From Lutjanus erythropterus (taxonomy: Eukaryota; Chordata; Actinopteri; Lutjaniformes; Lutjanidae), in NCBI GenBank assembly GCA_020091685.1, contig CM034594.1, forward strand, positions 41,486,015-41,550,014: DNA of 64,000 nucleotides, written 5' to 3'. This document shows positions 1 through 12,414 of the stretch, one piece after another. Under the pieces are notes generated by a model. The model searched no databases, had not been told where the DNA came from, and saw only the letters and a list, made by a program, of their open reading frames with translations. Each line of letters starts with the position of its first letter. Positions within the stretch are counted from its first letter, which is position 1. Both the position numbers and the translations under genes were made by a program.

Positions 1-34
1 ATTGATTATTCGATTAGTTGTTGCAGCTCTACTT
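1..34. mobile_element. End of an AGGGCTGCAAC-family hAT MITE, cut by window edge
   Basis: The first bases read as alternating ATTGATTATTCGATTAG followed by TTGCAGCTCTA. This is the terminus of the same short element seen complete at 4688-5037, 6960-7308 and elsewhere. The rest lies outside the window. Confidence 0.5.
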
Positions 35-185
35 CCACTAATCGTGAATCTTATTGCAATTGCAATTACTGCTAAAATATTCAGTAATCAGTCATGTGTT
101 TTTTAAAGATATTCTGTTAATTCTAATTATTTTGGGAATACAAAAAATACTGAAAACTTTTATCATCAGTACTTCAGGCCTTAGA

Positions 186-568
186 ATTAGGGCTGCACCA
201 ATTTGGTATAAAAGTCATACTGCGATTATTCTGACTGAAACTGCAACTGTGGTATGCCATTCTATTAGTGGAAATGATCTGTTTTGCATTTCATTATTTC
301 ATCTTCACTGAGGGAAAAAACAATCATAATCGTGAAGATATGATATTTATTGAGGTCTGTACCAAACACACATTTTCTTTCATCTGGAGAACAAGATTTG
401 TAGTCCAGGTCATGTCTGCAGCACTACAGTACCTCATTATAATACTGCTTTCTCACACATTTTGCCTTTTTCAAAAAATTGCGAGTTGGTGCTGGTTCTG
501 CAATTTGGATATTGCACTTGGCCATATTGCAATGTTATTGCAATTGTGATTAATTGTGCAGCCCTGCT
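186..568. mobile_element. AGGGCTGCACAATT-family MITE
   Basis: The segment opens with AGGGCTGCACCAATTTGG and closes with TTAATTGTGCAGCCCT, an imperfect terminal inverted repeat. The interior shares phrases such as the 'TCTGTACCAAACA' stretch and 'GCAGCACTACAGTAC' with the copy near 17.84-18.11 kb and, more loosely, with those at 10.81 and 50.62 kb. It has no coding capacity. I assign it to non-autonomous hAT-like DNA elements by inference, because I could not see a clean target-site duplication for this copy. Confidence 0.55.
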
Positions 569-2089
569 TAAAATGTCAAGATTTCAAGATACTCAGTAGC
601 AGCACAAAATATTGGAAATCATTAGCTTCAAACCTAGTGAACTGTTAGTATCAGCCATAACAAAAATCCATACAGCTCAAACCTTGATGCTAACTGACAA
701 GCACACTTGTCCCTTTTGTGCTGCTCACATAGTATCTCTCCATCTGTGCCTGGGGCCACAAGCTGATATTGACACAGAGCCTCTGGTTCCCGGAGTCAAA
801 TAATGAATGACTGCAAAATCAGCTAGGAACGAGAACAAGACGAATGCTGTGGGTCACTACAACCTCTGAGATTGTTATGACAAAAATATGACACACAACA
901 GCTTGCCTAGAATATAAAGTCGGTAGAAAAGGCTTTCAAATAAACTATAATTAGCAGAGGCTCGTCTTCTTTTGTTTGTGGGTGATTTGTGATGCAAATC
1001 TGGCTGCACTGGGCGGTTGCACTACCTTGAATTTCATACAGCCACAGTGAGATATTTGAGTGGAGACAATGGCCCCATAATCTGATAGTGCTGTCTGTTT
1101 GCCTGCTTCCGGACAGAGCTTCAAATGAACCACGATATGATCACCGAGCTGCAGTGGAAGTGCACCAGTGAATGACGGCAGCTATATCCAGACAGTGATG
1201 CACCTCTCCTATTTCAGGAAGGAGACTAATGACATTTATATGACCTTGTTAGAGGCTCCCTACTGAGGCAGACATATAATGATGACACATCAAATGAAAT
1301 AACAGGTACATCATTTTGATTTTACAATCACCTTCCAGCACTCCCAAAGAGCTGGGACCAATTTGTGCAGGCAGAGCGAAAGAAGAATAAGCTCATATTC
1401 ATCTGCATTTCAAAGATACTGGGCTAAAAAACAAGGGACTGACTCAATAATTCATGAGAGTTACCAACTCCACAGCACTTTACAGTTCCCATCGCTGGGA
1501 TATACTGTAAGCTGCTCTCACAGATGTAGCACACTTGAACCCACATACTGTATGTAGACATTTTCCTTTCCTGCTTCAAATCAGCAAATATGCAACCCCT
1601 TGAGCTGAGCTGTACAGAAAATACATTTCCTATGTAGACAGCTGTTGAGAAACGGGAGAGAAAATACTAAATCAGCACTGAGAACGTCTAGTGCAAATAT
1701 GGTGATGAAAATGCAAATATATTTGGTGTTACATTGTTTTTGACTGTACATCTGGGCCAAGAAGATACATACAGTCTAGTAGGAGAAATAGCTTCCTACG
1801 CACAAAAATGGCATTTCATTGTAACCTGTTTTTCAGGACCCCAATGGTGTCTAGTTGAGAATTTTGACCAGATGACATACAAAGACAAATAAACAACTTT
1901 TTCATACAATAATGACACTAGGAATCTAATGGAACAGTCACTGACATGGTACAACCACTTATTATTGGTGAAAAATAGTGTAAAGTAACAAATTTTAGGC
2001 TCATAACAATGTAGCTTTTGCTATCATGTTTCCTGCATTAGCAATTTAAACTTGTTTAGTCTCTTCTACAATTTGCAAGGTTATTATAT

Positions 2090-2620
2090 TGATGTCAATA
2101 AAGAATATGGCATGAAAGTCTGAGGATATGGAATAAAACTAAGAATATGGCATAAAACTCTGAGAATATCACATAAAACTCTGAAAATATGGGATGAGAG
2201 ACTGAAAATATAGATAAAAGTCACAGAATGTGGCATAAAAGTCTGAAAATATGGCATAAAAGTCTGAAAAAATAGATAAAAGTCTAAGAAAATAACATAA
2301 AATTCTAAAAATATAGCATAAAAGTCTGAAAATATGGATGAAAATCTAAGAAAATAACATACAATTCTGAAAATATGGCATAAAAGTCTGAAAATATGGA
2401 TAAAAGAGTAAGAAAATAACAAAATTCTGAAAATATGGCATAAAAGTCTGAAAATATAGATAAAAGACTGAGAAAATGGCATACATGTCTGAGAAAATGC
2501 CATGAAAGTCTGAATATATAGCATGGAAGTCAGAGAATATAGGTAAAAGTCTGAGAAAATGACACAAAATTCTGAGAATTTGGCTTTAAAGTCTGAGGGA
2601 ATGGCATTAAAGTGTAAGAA
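2090..2620. repeat. 21-bp minisatellite
   Basis: About 25 degenerate tandem copies of a 21-bp unit resembling CTGAAAATATGGCATAAAAGT, with variants such as AGAAAATAACATAAAATTC. Because 21 is a multiple of three, it leaves overlapping open frames on the minus strand. The longest is 186 codons at 2084-2644 and looks like a hydrophobic seven-residue repeat. I read that as a by-product of the repeat rather than a gene. Confidence 0.85.
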
Positions 2621-3330
2621 ACAGAGAGAAGGAGAGACAGACAAAGTTGTGCATTACAGTCATCACTGTGACAGTACAAAATTTCATGACCAGTGCAGCA
2701 ATTGTAAAAAACCACAATATCTACACAGGAAGTGAGTGGGCGTCCCTTTGAAAGAAGAACTCAAATATCACTTCATAACCTGACAGCAGCCACATCTTGA
2801 CCTAAAATAGGGCCACATATACGAACAGTATCACGCACAAATTCCCTCTGGACCTCTGAGACCTTGTTCATTGAGCAAACACTGCATTGGCACACCAGCG
2901 CAAAACACCGCAATGTGAATTCACTCCAAGTTTAGCAGCTTTAAAAGTGCTATCAGGCATACTTTGTTAAGTGTTATGAAACATCTTTTGGAGATGGTCC
3001 GCTCTAGTCGGGGAGTAAGAAAAGATGACACAGTTTCAAACGCAGAGAGCCAACTTTAATTATTCAGCTAAAACTTTAGATCTTAAGATACTGATCCCAT
3101 CATACTAATAAGACAGCTGTGGGTACAATGAAGGCAGACTGGGGATACTGTGGTGAGGCAATGAGAAGCTCTTTCTTATCTGTCTGTTCCTTTTCAGTGC
3201 TGACTGTGTAATACTACCTACTGCCACTGAAACCCACAAATACTGAGGAGGAGTCAGATCTGTGTTTAACCATATACAATTAGCAGAGTGGAGGTACACA
3301 TATGATCATTTTTGATTTGTAGAAGGAATG

Positions 3331-4180
3331 GGGCTCATGCCAGAACATTTTCATATTCTTGTCTCAAATTTCTGACTTTTTTTCGTAGGAAGGGCTCATA
3401 TGAACACGCCACATCAGATTCAACAAATGCTCGTAACTTCTGAAAAACAAGGAAATGATCCACCTGTGCATATTTGGCTGCACGAACACGACACTTGAAA
3501 ATTAGCATAATTAATGCCCCAATAATACCATATATGGTTGCGCTTCCTGCTCCAGATGTCAGGAAGTGTTCATTCATGAAAATGGCATCAAAGAGAAAAA
3601 AGAAGAACTTTACAAGTTTGGAGTGTAATGCTGTTCTTTGAGAGATGCATAAAAGAAAATTAATAAAGGAATAAAATAAAGGAATTAAAAGACCTGCTAA
3701 ATCCAAGAAACGGGAAAAGCGAGTGCTGTTGCCATGTTGCTTGAAGGTCAGACTGAAATAAAGAGGACATATCTCAATTTGAAAATGACTTGAAAGAAAA
3801 ACAAAAACGAGTTTGGGGTGGTCGATGACTGCAGCAGGAGGAGGGGGTTAAGAGGAAGTTCTCATCGCAGAGACAGAGGACAGAATAAGTGAGGATGTTC
3901 ACCTGGACTGAGACTTCATAAACCTGCATGTGCAAATATACAACCAAACCTGACAGCAGCTAATAATACATCATTGAATGAAGGATGAGGGGCTTTATAT
4001 GTAAATTTACAATTATATTGTAATTTGAAATGTAGTCAAACAGGATAATGTCGACATAATTATGAAGAGTAATTTATTTTCAAACTCAAAATGTCTTCAG
4101 ATTAATGAAATGTACAGTTATTAGTGAAAAACTTCAGTCTGTATACCAGCAGACTGACTGCAGTGGTTCTTGCATGAGGC
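3331..4180. mobile_element. CTCATGCAAGAAC-type DNA transposon, copy A
   Basis: The left end reads GGGCTCATGCCAGAAC and the right end is the inverse, GGTTCTTGCATGAGGC. Several long blocks match the copy starting at 30.34 kb. Examples are the 'CCACATCAGATTCA' block, 'AATAATACCATATATGG' and 'TAGTCAAACAGGATAA'. The minus-strand open frame at 3335-3706 (123 codons) lies wholly inside it and I do not recognise its product. The superfamily is uncertain. Confidence 0.6.
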
Positions 4181-4687
4181 TTAGAACTTTTTTTTAAAGA
4201 AATTATTCCATTTAAAAGCAATGCTATTCCCCAAAGTCAGAACTATTACTGAATTCATGCATCAGTAGATAAACCCTGTTAGTTAAAGAATTAAAATGGA
4301 AAGCAAAATTACATATTTTTACTTTTTTCTGACCATGCAGTTGTTAAAACAGGCCAAATAAAATGTATTTTTTTCTTCTGTTTCTGGGGGTTAATATTTG
4401 AGCCAGAAATCTACTCTAATCTCTAAAAAGCCCTTGTAATCGAGGTGACAGCTAAATAAAAAACTGACAGTGTTCGTTAACAAATAAAGATGAAATGAAA
4501 ATGTCAGGGAGGGACGAGCAAAGTCCAACATGAGTAAGTATAATTCCTCCAGAAGCTCTGGCTACATAAAGCTACTAGCATTAGCTACCTGTCATATAAC
4601 TACAGTGGTTCTGTTGTGTCAGACAGAGCAGTCAGTAAAAGGAACATTATAAATTCACAGAGCACATGTAGTGCCCATAGTGAACAT

Positions 4688-5037
4688 CAGAGCTGCAATG
4701 ATTAACCAAATAATCCATTTTTAATCAATTACTGAATTAATCACCAACTATCTTGATAATTGATTAATTGGTTTGAGTAATTTTTTAAGAAACAAACAGT
4801 CAAAATTGTCTCATTTCAGCTTCTTAAATGTGAATATTTTCTGGTTTCTTTACTCCATGAAGACAGTAAACTGAATATCTTTGTGTTGTGGACAAAAACG
4901 TCACCTTGAGTTTTGGTAAACACTAATTGACATTTTTTGTCATTTTCTGACATTATAGACCAAACAACTAATCGATTAATCGAGACAATAACCGACAGAT
5001 TGATCGACCATGAAAATAATCCTTACTTGCAGCCCTA
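4688..5037. mobile_element. hAT MITE (AGGGCTGCAAC family) with 8-bp TSD
   Basis: A 350-bp element with termini CAGAGCTGCAATGATTAA and TTGCAGCCCTA, and an interior rich in ATCGATTAATC. It is flanked on both sides by GTGAACAT (4680-4687 and 5038-5045). An exact 8-bp duplication is the hallmark of hAT transposition. It has no coding capacity. Confidence 0.85.
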
Positions 5038-6377
5038 GTGAACATAATTCCCCAGGCAAAAAAGTGACTGTGTTGCTGAAATGTTTTAGTGGAAATGGCC
5101 TGCTGGTAAAATCATGGTTTATAGTTTTGGAACCATTCATAGAATAACACATGGGGATTGTGCAGGGCAGGCCTGTAATAATTTTAATTTAAACCAATAA
5201 ATATAACCACAAATGATTTGACCTACAAGTATGTAACAGAAAGTAAAACACACATTTGAAGAAATGTAGTATACTTAATGTTAACGTTAACAGCAGGTTA
5301 AAGGATGTTTCCTCCAAGAGTATGAGTTTAATACATACAATCTTATGATTTTAAATTGACTAAGACTAAAACAATTCAAAATTTGACAACCCATATACCA
5401 TTTTAGTCAAAAGACTGTGACTTAAACTAAGAAATTAACACTGCATGTTTCTATCTCCACATCTACAAGTATGTCTATTGTCTTTTACGTCTTGGACATC
5501 TCATGTGCAACACAAAACAGTTGTTACTTTGGGGTAGTAAATAATATATAGGATCCCATCACTCGCTAAAAGAAGCTGATTGAGAAATTGTGCTATCAGG
5601 GGCTTTAAGAGTGAGAGCTTCAGCCAAACCAACTCGCAAAAACACTCAGCTCTGTGCATACAGATGTTGGCGTCCTTCAGCCAGGATTTTAATGCACGGA
5701 CTGAGAATATGTCTGGAGTTCTGATGTCTCATGATGACATATCTATTCCTGAGTAAGAGCTGATTTTGACCTTGGATGCGATACTAACTGAGTGTTCTGT
5801 CTCTCTCTCGTCTTACTCTGAGCCAACAGGCAGAGTTGTTTCAGCAGCCGAGTCAGTATTCTGGTAAAAACAGGCATGACTCTGCTTGTTTCCCGTCTAA
5901 TTGATCAGTACATTAAGAGTTAGCTGACATGCACAAGACTGTCATTTACAAAGTCGAGGAGAAGCACCTTGTGACTCTCGGGAAGCTTTTTCTCCCCGGA
6001 GAGATGAATAATGTGCACGATCGATTGGTGTTTTCCAGAGTGATTTAACCTGTCGATGGACAGCAGAACTACAGCCATTTCCTGCTCCAAGATGAGGGAA
6101 ATGTCCGTTGTTAATAACGGCAAGATAGATTTTTTTAATCGGGAATAGGGATGTTAATGATTTATCATTAATTGATTATCACCATTAAGGATTTAAGTGA
6201 TTGAAAATGTATTAATTGGCCATTAACTGATATCCTAGAAATGGCAGTAATTGCACCTCATTTAACAACACATTTCTTTTGTTGAATAAAGAAAATTACA
6301 GGAGAAAAAAAAAGAAGTGTAAATGTAAATGTGCATTTTATTATTAGAGGCTCTATTGTTTTCAAAGGAATTATTAT

Positions 6378-6872
6378 TAGGGCCCAAGCACCCACGGGTG
6401 CGAGGACCTTATTGAAACTGAAGGAGTTATTATTATTACTCTGGCAAAAGTAAATTGCTTATTTGGGGGCAGTGTCAGTCGTGGTGAAAATTTACGTGAT
6501 ATAGTTTTCAACGTCTTGGCCATGCCTTTTTAACATCAGCCCCTGCTGCTGGTTTCACCGATAAGTATGAAAATCGATACACACGTATCACACCAAGATG
6601 CACAAAAAAGTCTCTTGGACTCACAGGCCAAACCCAACAGGAAGTCGGACATTTTGAATTTCGTGGCCATTTTTGGCGTTTTCCACGTGTTATATTTTAA
6701 CGAACTCCTCCTACAGTATTAGTTGCATCAAATTCCTCCTACAATGTTTGAAGGACGTGAAAATTCAGAGTGTCTTTGATCGGAACAAATCAGGCCACGA
6801 GGTCGCGGCTGCCAGCGCCTCGAGTGGTGCGGGGGTGCGAGGGCCCATAAAATGCTGCTTGCAGCTTTAATT
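6378..6872. repeat. GGGCCC-bounded interspersed repeat
   Basis: Starts AGGGCCCAAGCACCCACGGG and ends near GCGAGGGCCC followed by GCTGCTTGCAGCTTTAA. I recognise this as a widespread fish non-autonomous repeat family, from memory. A short piece of its end appears inverted near 50.35 kb (AACAGCTGCAAGCAGCC). The open frame at 6673-6870 is not credible as a gene. Confidence 0.5.
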
Positions 6873-6959
6873 CTTATTTATTATTCATTATGACTAATTC
6901 ATAAATTGATCTTAAGTGTTTTCAACTATTGGTGAGCTTAAGGAAAATGCACAAAATTT

Positions 6960-7308
6960 TAGCACTGCAAATGAAAATTAATGATAATTTTCATAGTCGA
7001 TTAATTATTTTCTCATTTAATTGATTAATAGTTGGTCGCCTATAAAATTTAAATGAAAATAATTGGTGAAAAATGTTGATCAGTGTGTCCCAAAGCCCAA
7101 GATGATGTCCTCAAATGTCTTGTTTTGTCCACAACACAAAAATATTCAGTTTACTGTCAAAGAGGAGTAAAAAAAAAATATTCACATTTAAGAAGCTAAA
7201 ATCTGAGAATTTTGACGTTTTTCATAAAAAAAAGAAGACTCAAACCAATTAATCAATTATCAAAATAGCTGTCTGTTAATTTAATAATCATTGATAATTG
7301 CAGCTCTG
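6960..7308. mobile_element. hAT MITE (AGGGCTGCAAC family) with 8-bp TSD
   Basis: A second complete copy of the family at 4688, about 349 bp, in the opposite interior orientation. The flanks are CAAAATTT at 6952-6959 and again at 7309-7316, an exact 8-bp target-site duplication. Confidence 0.85.
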
Positions 7309-8353
7309 CAAAATTTCCAACCCTAATCAGTAACCTATGTCCAGTACCTGACTGGAAACTGTGTTTCTTTGACATAAGATTGTGGAGTTATTCAGGATTT
7401 TTAAATTTATTTTACATCTGACATTTAATTAAGATACATTTCAACTGAAATAAAAAAAAGATTGTCATCTAGGATATATTTATTATTCAGTCTTCTCTAA
7501 AATGTTACTCTTATGTAAGGAAAAAACTTGTGAAATGGCACATTAGAGCTCGATATTGTAACCAAGAATGATAAAAAAAAAATAGAATATTAAAATATAT
7601 ATTTCAAAATGTTAAGTCAGAGATGACAGGAAATGAGCAGGAGGAAGACCAACAGTGCTTTGCAGTTGGCGTCTTAACCCATAAGCTACAGGGGCTCACA
7701 CAATGTTAGGTTTAAATCTGTTCAGTTTAGAACATTAGTTTGATGTACTGGTCCAATCTAAGGCTGGGTGTCATTTGAAAATCTCTTATATTGCCGTTAA
7801 TATATAATATATTGAGTTTTGGTTCTGGTACTAGACAAAACTTTTTTTGAATTCTTATTTCTGCGAATATTAACACGCTGTAATGCTTCTTTTGAGGTTC
7901 ATGATACATTTTATTTGTGGCTCTATATTTTGAATGTTACATTTTTAATATTATGTATATTAAAAAGTGCCTTTAAAGCTACTTCAGTGGGGGACATTTC
8001 TAAAATACACTGTCTGACACTGAAACCAGAAACCAGCGAGCCATGCTGAACAGATAACCATGAAACCAATCCATCTGAGAGGCTGTGGAAAAACCGTGGA
8101 TAAAGGTAGAGCTGTTTGCTGACTTTCTGTAATGTTCTGCCTCACAGTAACATCAGCTTGTCACTCAAATGTAGCAGAAGAGGAATCGTGAATAAATTGA
8201 ATTCCTCTGTAGTTTCAGTACAGTTCAGGATTAGGCTACATGGGATGTGTTAGAATTTGTCCAAACCAACTGCATTTTTATTAAAATTTGTTTTAACTTT
8301 TCAAAAGTGACAGTCCTAATACAGTCTCCATTTTTGATCTTATGAACTACATA

Positions 8354-8672
8354 TAGGATTGCAACAATATGAGATTTTCACAGTACAGTAAATAACTAGG
8401 AAAATCAGTTTTTATGCTATCACTATACGGTATTACACAATTATTATTGTTACTAATTACAATGACCCTTAAAAGAATGAAAACTGCAGGTTTTTTGCCT
8501 GAACAAATGTTGTTATAACTTTAGAAATGATTATGTTCTGACAGACATGAAGCGTAACCACCTATTCCTTCCAAAGAATTCGATACAACAGATAAACAAA
8601 TGTACATGGTATGATAACCGTCAATTTTCAAACCTTGATATACTGTGAAACCAGAATACCACTGCAACCCTA
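8354..8672. mobile_element. MITE with AGGATTGCAACAAT / ACTGCAACCCTA ends
   Basis: The termini are inverted relative to each other: TAGGATTGCAACAATATGAG on the left, and CTGTGAAACC with ACTGCAACCCTA on the right. The 8 bp next to each end do not match, so the duplication has decayed or the boundaries are slightly off. No coding capacity. Confidence 0.45.
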
Positions 8673-9425
8673 AGATGTGTGATAAACACGCCTTGTGAAG
8701 CAAAAGTGCTTTGCTCAGCTCCCGAATGGAGTATAAGGTGGAGTTTTGAAAATGCACGGTTGACTACCAGGCTTCTCGCCGGCTAATGATTTAGTCGATG
8801 AGGGGAAAGCCTTATTGGCCGGGCATTCAACTTGACAGTCAGCAGTTTAGTCAGTCACTCAGTGCTAGAGACATCATTCAAAAAGTATTAAGCTTAAAGG
8901 AGAAATCTGTGATATATTTGCTGCAATAAACCACAAAATGACCATAATATGTCACCAGAGATCAAGGAAACATGTTGAGTTGAAATACCCACTTCACTGC
9001 TGCGTCCCCCTTTGAAATTTCCATCCCTGAATAACTGTTTTGTGTGTCTGTTTAATGTTAATCAGAGTTCAAATTAATGCCAAATATCTGCAGAATGAGT
9101 AAGTGTCTGTTTAAGAGTTGCAAGAAATCATTAATAGTCGTGTAGTAGGAGTAGATTTTTATAACGGTTAAATTGAGCAAAATGTTAATCTAGTTTGGCA
9201 GGCAGTGAGACAAGCAGCCATTTAACTCATCGCCCAGGTGTGGCCTTTTGTTTTCAGGATAACAGGCTTAACTTTACATTTGCAGTCAAATGACTGTTCA
9301 TCTTGGCTTGTTTTTGTCAATTTATGAAGTTGCGTGCATCCTGCACTCCTGCAGTGTTCCTGCAGCCTGTCTTTCTCTGCTGTGTCTGGGGAGTAGGGGG
9401 GCGGGAGGAAACAGCTCATTTTAAA

Positions 9426-9478
9426 CCATAGAACGTATATTAAACAGGATTACAATCTATTTAATATACAGTCTATGG
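9426..9478. repeat. Short perfect-stem hairpin
   Basis: CCATAGAACGTATATTAAA is followed after about 15 bases by TTTAATATACAGTCTATGG. The arms form a roughly 19-bp stem with one mismatch. It resembles a collapsed pair of transposon terminal repeats. No gene is nearby. Confidence 0.55.
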
Positions 9479-10081
9479 CTCCAACTCGCTATTTGGACTG
9501 CTGTACTCATTTCTGCACGTGTAATAACTACATATTGCTCCTTTGAACACTCAGCACTGGTAGAATCAATATTTTCCAAACACCCCAAGCTCAACATTTT
9601 TAAGTAAAAACTACATTTCATCTCTCTACCACAATTGTATTATTAATCATATCCTCCTGTACTGATATGACTAAACTGTATTATATAAAGCCAGAGGGCA
9701 TCTACTCTCTTGTGCGAACACTGGTAGAGATGTGGGAATGCCCCCGAACCAAAACAATGGCGGGACAACAAGAGCAGATAAATTTAATCTTCCTACACAG
9801 AAATAATCCTTTTACAGCAGAACCAGGACACCTGAAGTTGGTCAGGAAATTTAGTGGGTCAACCTCTTCAGACAGAAAAAAAAGAGGGAGAGAGACAGAC
9901 AGACAGAGAAAGGGAGTTAATAAGTGGCCGTGTCAAGGCCAAGCAGTCATGGGCTGATATAAAAGAGGTTGTGGCTTCCCTGAGGGAGTGTGTTCTAGGC
10001 CAACGCTAGCCTGCCTGGGGGCCTATCATCATCTGCTGTGTCCATTCAGCAAACCACAGCACACTTCCTCTGACACACACC

Positions 10082-10082
10082 A

Positions 10083-10113
<31 letters not shown>

Positions 10114-10224
10114 CTCTTGATGTGTGACATCTGTCTGGGTGAAAGGAGTGGAAGGACTCCCAAGGTTAAGCGTCATGAGCCGAAATGAAAAGAGAAGTGC
10201 TGTGAGATCCCCCCCCCCCCCCCC
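10082..10224. repeat. (AC)n microsatellite and poly-C tract
   Basis: An AC dinucleotide run spans about 10082-10109, and a 16-base C tract spans 10209-10224. About 100 bases of unremarkable sequence separate them. Confidence 0.9.
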
Positions 10225-10810
10225 AACTTCAAATCAAAGGACAAAAATAGGTTTAGCTACTTTCACTAATTAATACGACACAGTACTGATTCCACCATAG
10301 ACGGTTTATGAAAGCTTTTCCATCTGCTGTTCTGACCGGCTGGTGTCAGAGAGGTTGCCCCTCAGAAAATCCACCAAATACACCGGAAGTTATGTTCTTT
10401 TTTTGGTATATATTTTAAGTGTTCATCAGAATAAGAAGAAGAGCTTCTGCTGGTCGATGGCAGCCATCATACATGGAGAATGATGTCACAGTTATGAACA
10501 CTGCATTTGACAAACAAATGACCTCTGAGAGTTTCAGTGCAAAACACACACATAGAATGCATACTAAAGGCAGAGTGATAAAAACAGCCTGCTGATATTA
10601 GCTTATCAAACACATAGACCTCAACACTTTCTCAGCAGCTCTAACAGTTGTTGTGCAAGTTCACACTTAAAGAGAGCGAGCTCAAAGTTCAGTTCACACA
10701 GATTAAAATGCACTTGTTCACATTCACAGTTAACAAATTAAATTTCAAACGAAATTCACAGTTCCAAAATTAAACTAATTCACGTTTTGTTTTTTTTTAA
10801 ACCTAAGTTT

Positions 10811-11110
10811 TAGGGCTGAATGATTTTGAAAAAATATCCAACCGCGATTATTTTGGCAGACATTGCAATTGCAGTATCATTTGCGATATTAGGGGGAATG
10901 CTAATTTTTACATCAGTAATTTCAGTGTCATTAAAAAAACATATTAAGATGATTTTAGCATGACATTTGCAGGGATCTGTACCAAACAAAGATATTTTGT
11001 TAAGTCTGTGGAATATGATGTGTAGGCCTTTAACAAATATTGCGTCTGGTGTGATTTGACAATTGCAGTAAGCCATACTGTGATTCAATAAAATTTCAAT
11101 TAATTGTTCG
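10811..11110. mobile_element. Degenerate AGGGCTG...-family MITE copy
   Basis: Starts TTAGGGCTGAATGATTTTG and contains 'GCGATTATTTTGGCAGACAT', 'CATTTGCAGGGATCTGTACC' and 'TTTAACAAATATTGCGTCT'. These blocks are shared with the copies near 186-568 and 50.62-50.93 kb. It ends around TTTCAATTAATTG, without the expected GCAGCCCT terminus. Confidence 0.5.
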
Positions 11111-11158
11111 GGTTGTTGTTTTTATTATTAACTTTTAAATGACATGCACTGTATGTTA

Positions 11159-11332
11159 CAGGGTTTCCCCCAGTGTTTTGCAAGCCCAGGCCTAAGCACC
11201 GGGAAATACTATATTTATCTGTTGCTGCCCCATGCCGAAACTGGGCCCCAGTTAAAACAAGACGCTTGCCTGCCAGCCCACGTCAGAAGATACTTGCCAC
11301 CAGGCCTACCAACTTTGCTGGGGGAAACCCTC
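11159..11332. mobile_element. Short MITE with CAGGGTTTCCCCC ends
   Basis: CAGGGTTTCCCCCAGTG on the left and its inverse GCTGGGGGAAACCCT on the right bound about 174 bp of GC-richer sequence. I do not see a clear target duplication. The two overlapping open frames here belong to the repeat. Confidence 0.5.
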
Positions 11333-12414
11333 ACATTTGTATGCAAGAAACACCATCCAGTGTTGCAGAGCTACTAAAATATTGACACATCAATGAATAT
11401 TGACGTTGAATATTTGAAATGCGTTCAATACTCTTTTCTCACAGCATTGATACTTTCTTTCTTCTTACCGATGATGAGGTGTAACACACACCACTGCAGT
11501 TCTCACATGGCCCCACCTCCTCTCACTTACTCGCAGCAGTGCTGTCGTCTTCACATCACTCATCTCGTTTCCTATATCCGTTCTCATGTTATAGCCTTGT
11601 TATATTTATCTTTTAATAATACACTAAAATTTTATGTCCTCAATGCTGAGTCACTTTTTCCCCCGTGGTATCGGAAATACTATTAAATATCAATATTTCT
11701 CAAGGTATTGTATCGCAATTATAAATTCCAGCATCATTAGCTGCAACAGAATACTACAGTACTCGTACATAACTATGTGCTGCTTCAGAATAATGTCTCA
11801 CTCCACTGACTCTGTGTCCATTCAATCAGTAACCTACATCAGAACAGGGAATCAATTTTTCTGATTCACTAAGGACACGACTGACACCATGGACCACTAG
11901 CCCACTGGTGGCTGTGCTAGCATGGCTAGTGCTCTTTAGCTTTAGATGTGATTTTAGCCGTTTCTCTTTACTCCTGTAATTGGTGAATAACACACAACAA
12001 TTTTGGAAGTGGAAATATCACCAAAATGATAAATGCTACCAGTTGTGTTCCAGTATTTATTGGTAACTGTGTAAACTGCTGCTTTCCTGGCTGCTGACAT
12101 ACAGTATACAGTAGTGTTGTGTTTACAGTGAGAGGCTGTAGCCGACAGGACGGATGTGAACTCACTGATCTGGCCAAGTCAAAGACAGTCCCTCCATTCA
12201 GTAAGAGCAGAGGACACAGGGTGAACCGTATGACACAAACACACACGCAGTCATGACTTCAGGACTCCTGACTCCAGTTTTCTGAATAGTTTGCATATGA
12301 CAGCTCCTTAAGACTATGGCTGAAACATAAGTCTCCTACTTACAGTAGATTTGAATGCACTCAAAATGCACCAAAGAAAAGCAAATGTGGCGTTTATTTA
12401 AATAAGCAGTTTTT

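Noticed and set aside
2090-2620. Regularly repeated short units suggesting a CRISPR array
   Set aside because: The units are directly tandem with no unique spacers, and the genome is a vertebrate one.
2084-2644. 186-codon minus-strand frame, possibly a membrane protein
   Set aside because: It is a translation of a 21-bp minisatellite, and overlapping frames are open too.
3335-3706. 123-codon minus-strand frame as a host gene
   Set aside because: It lies wholly in a dispersed element whose second copy does not keep the frame.
8346-8680. 8-bp duplication around the AGGATTGCAAC element
   Set aside because: The flanking octamers do not match.
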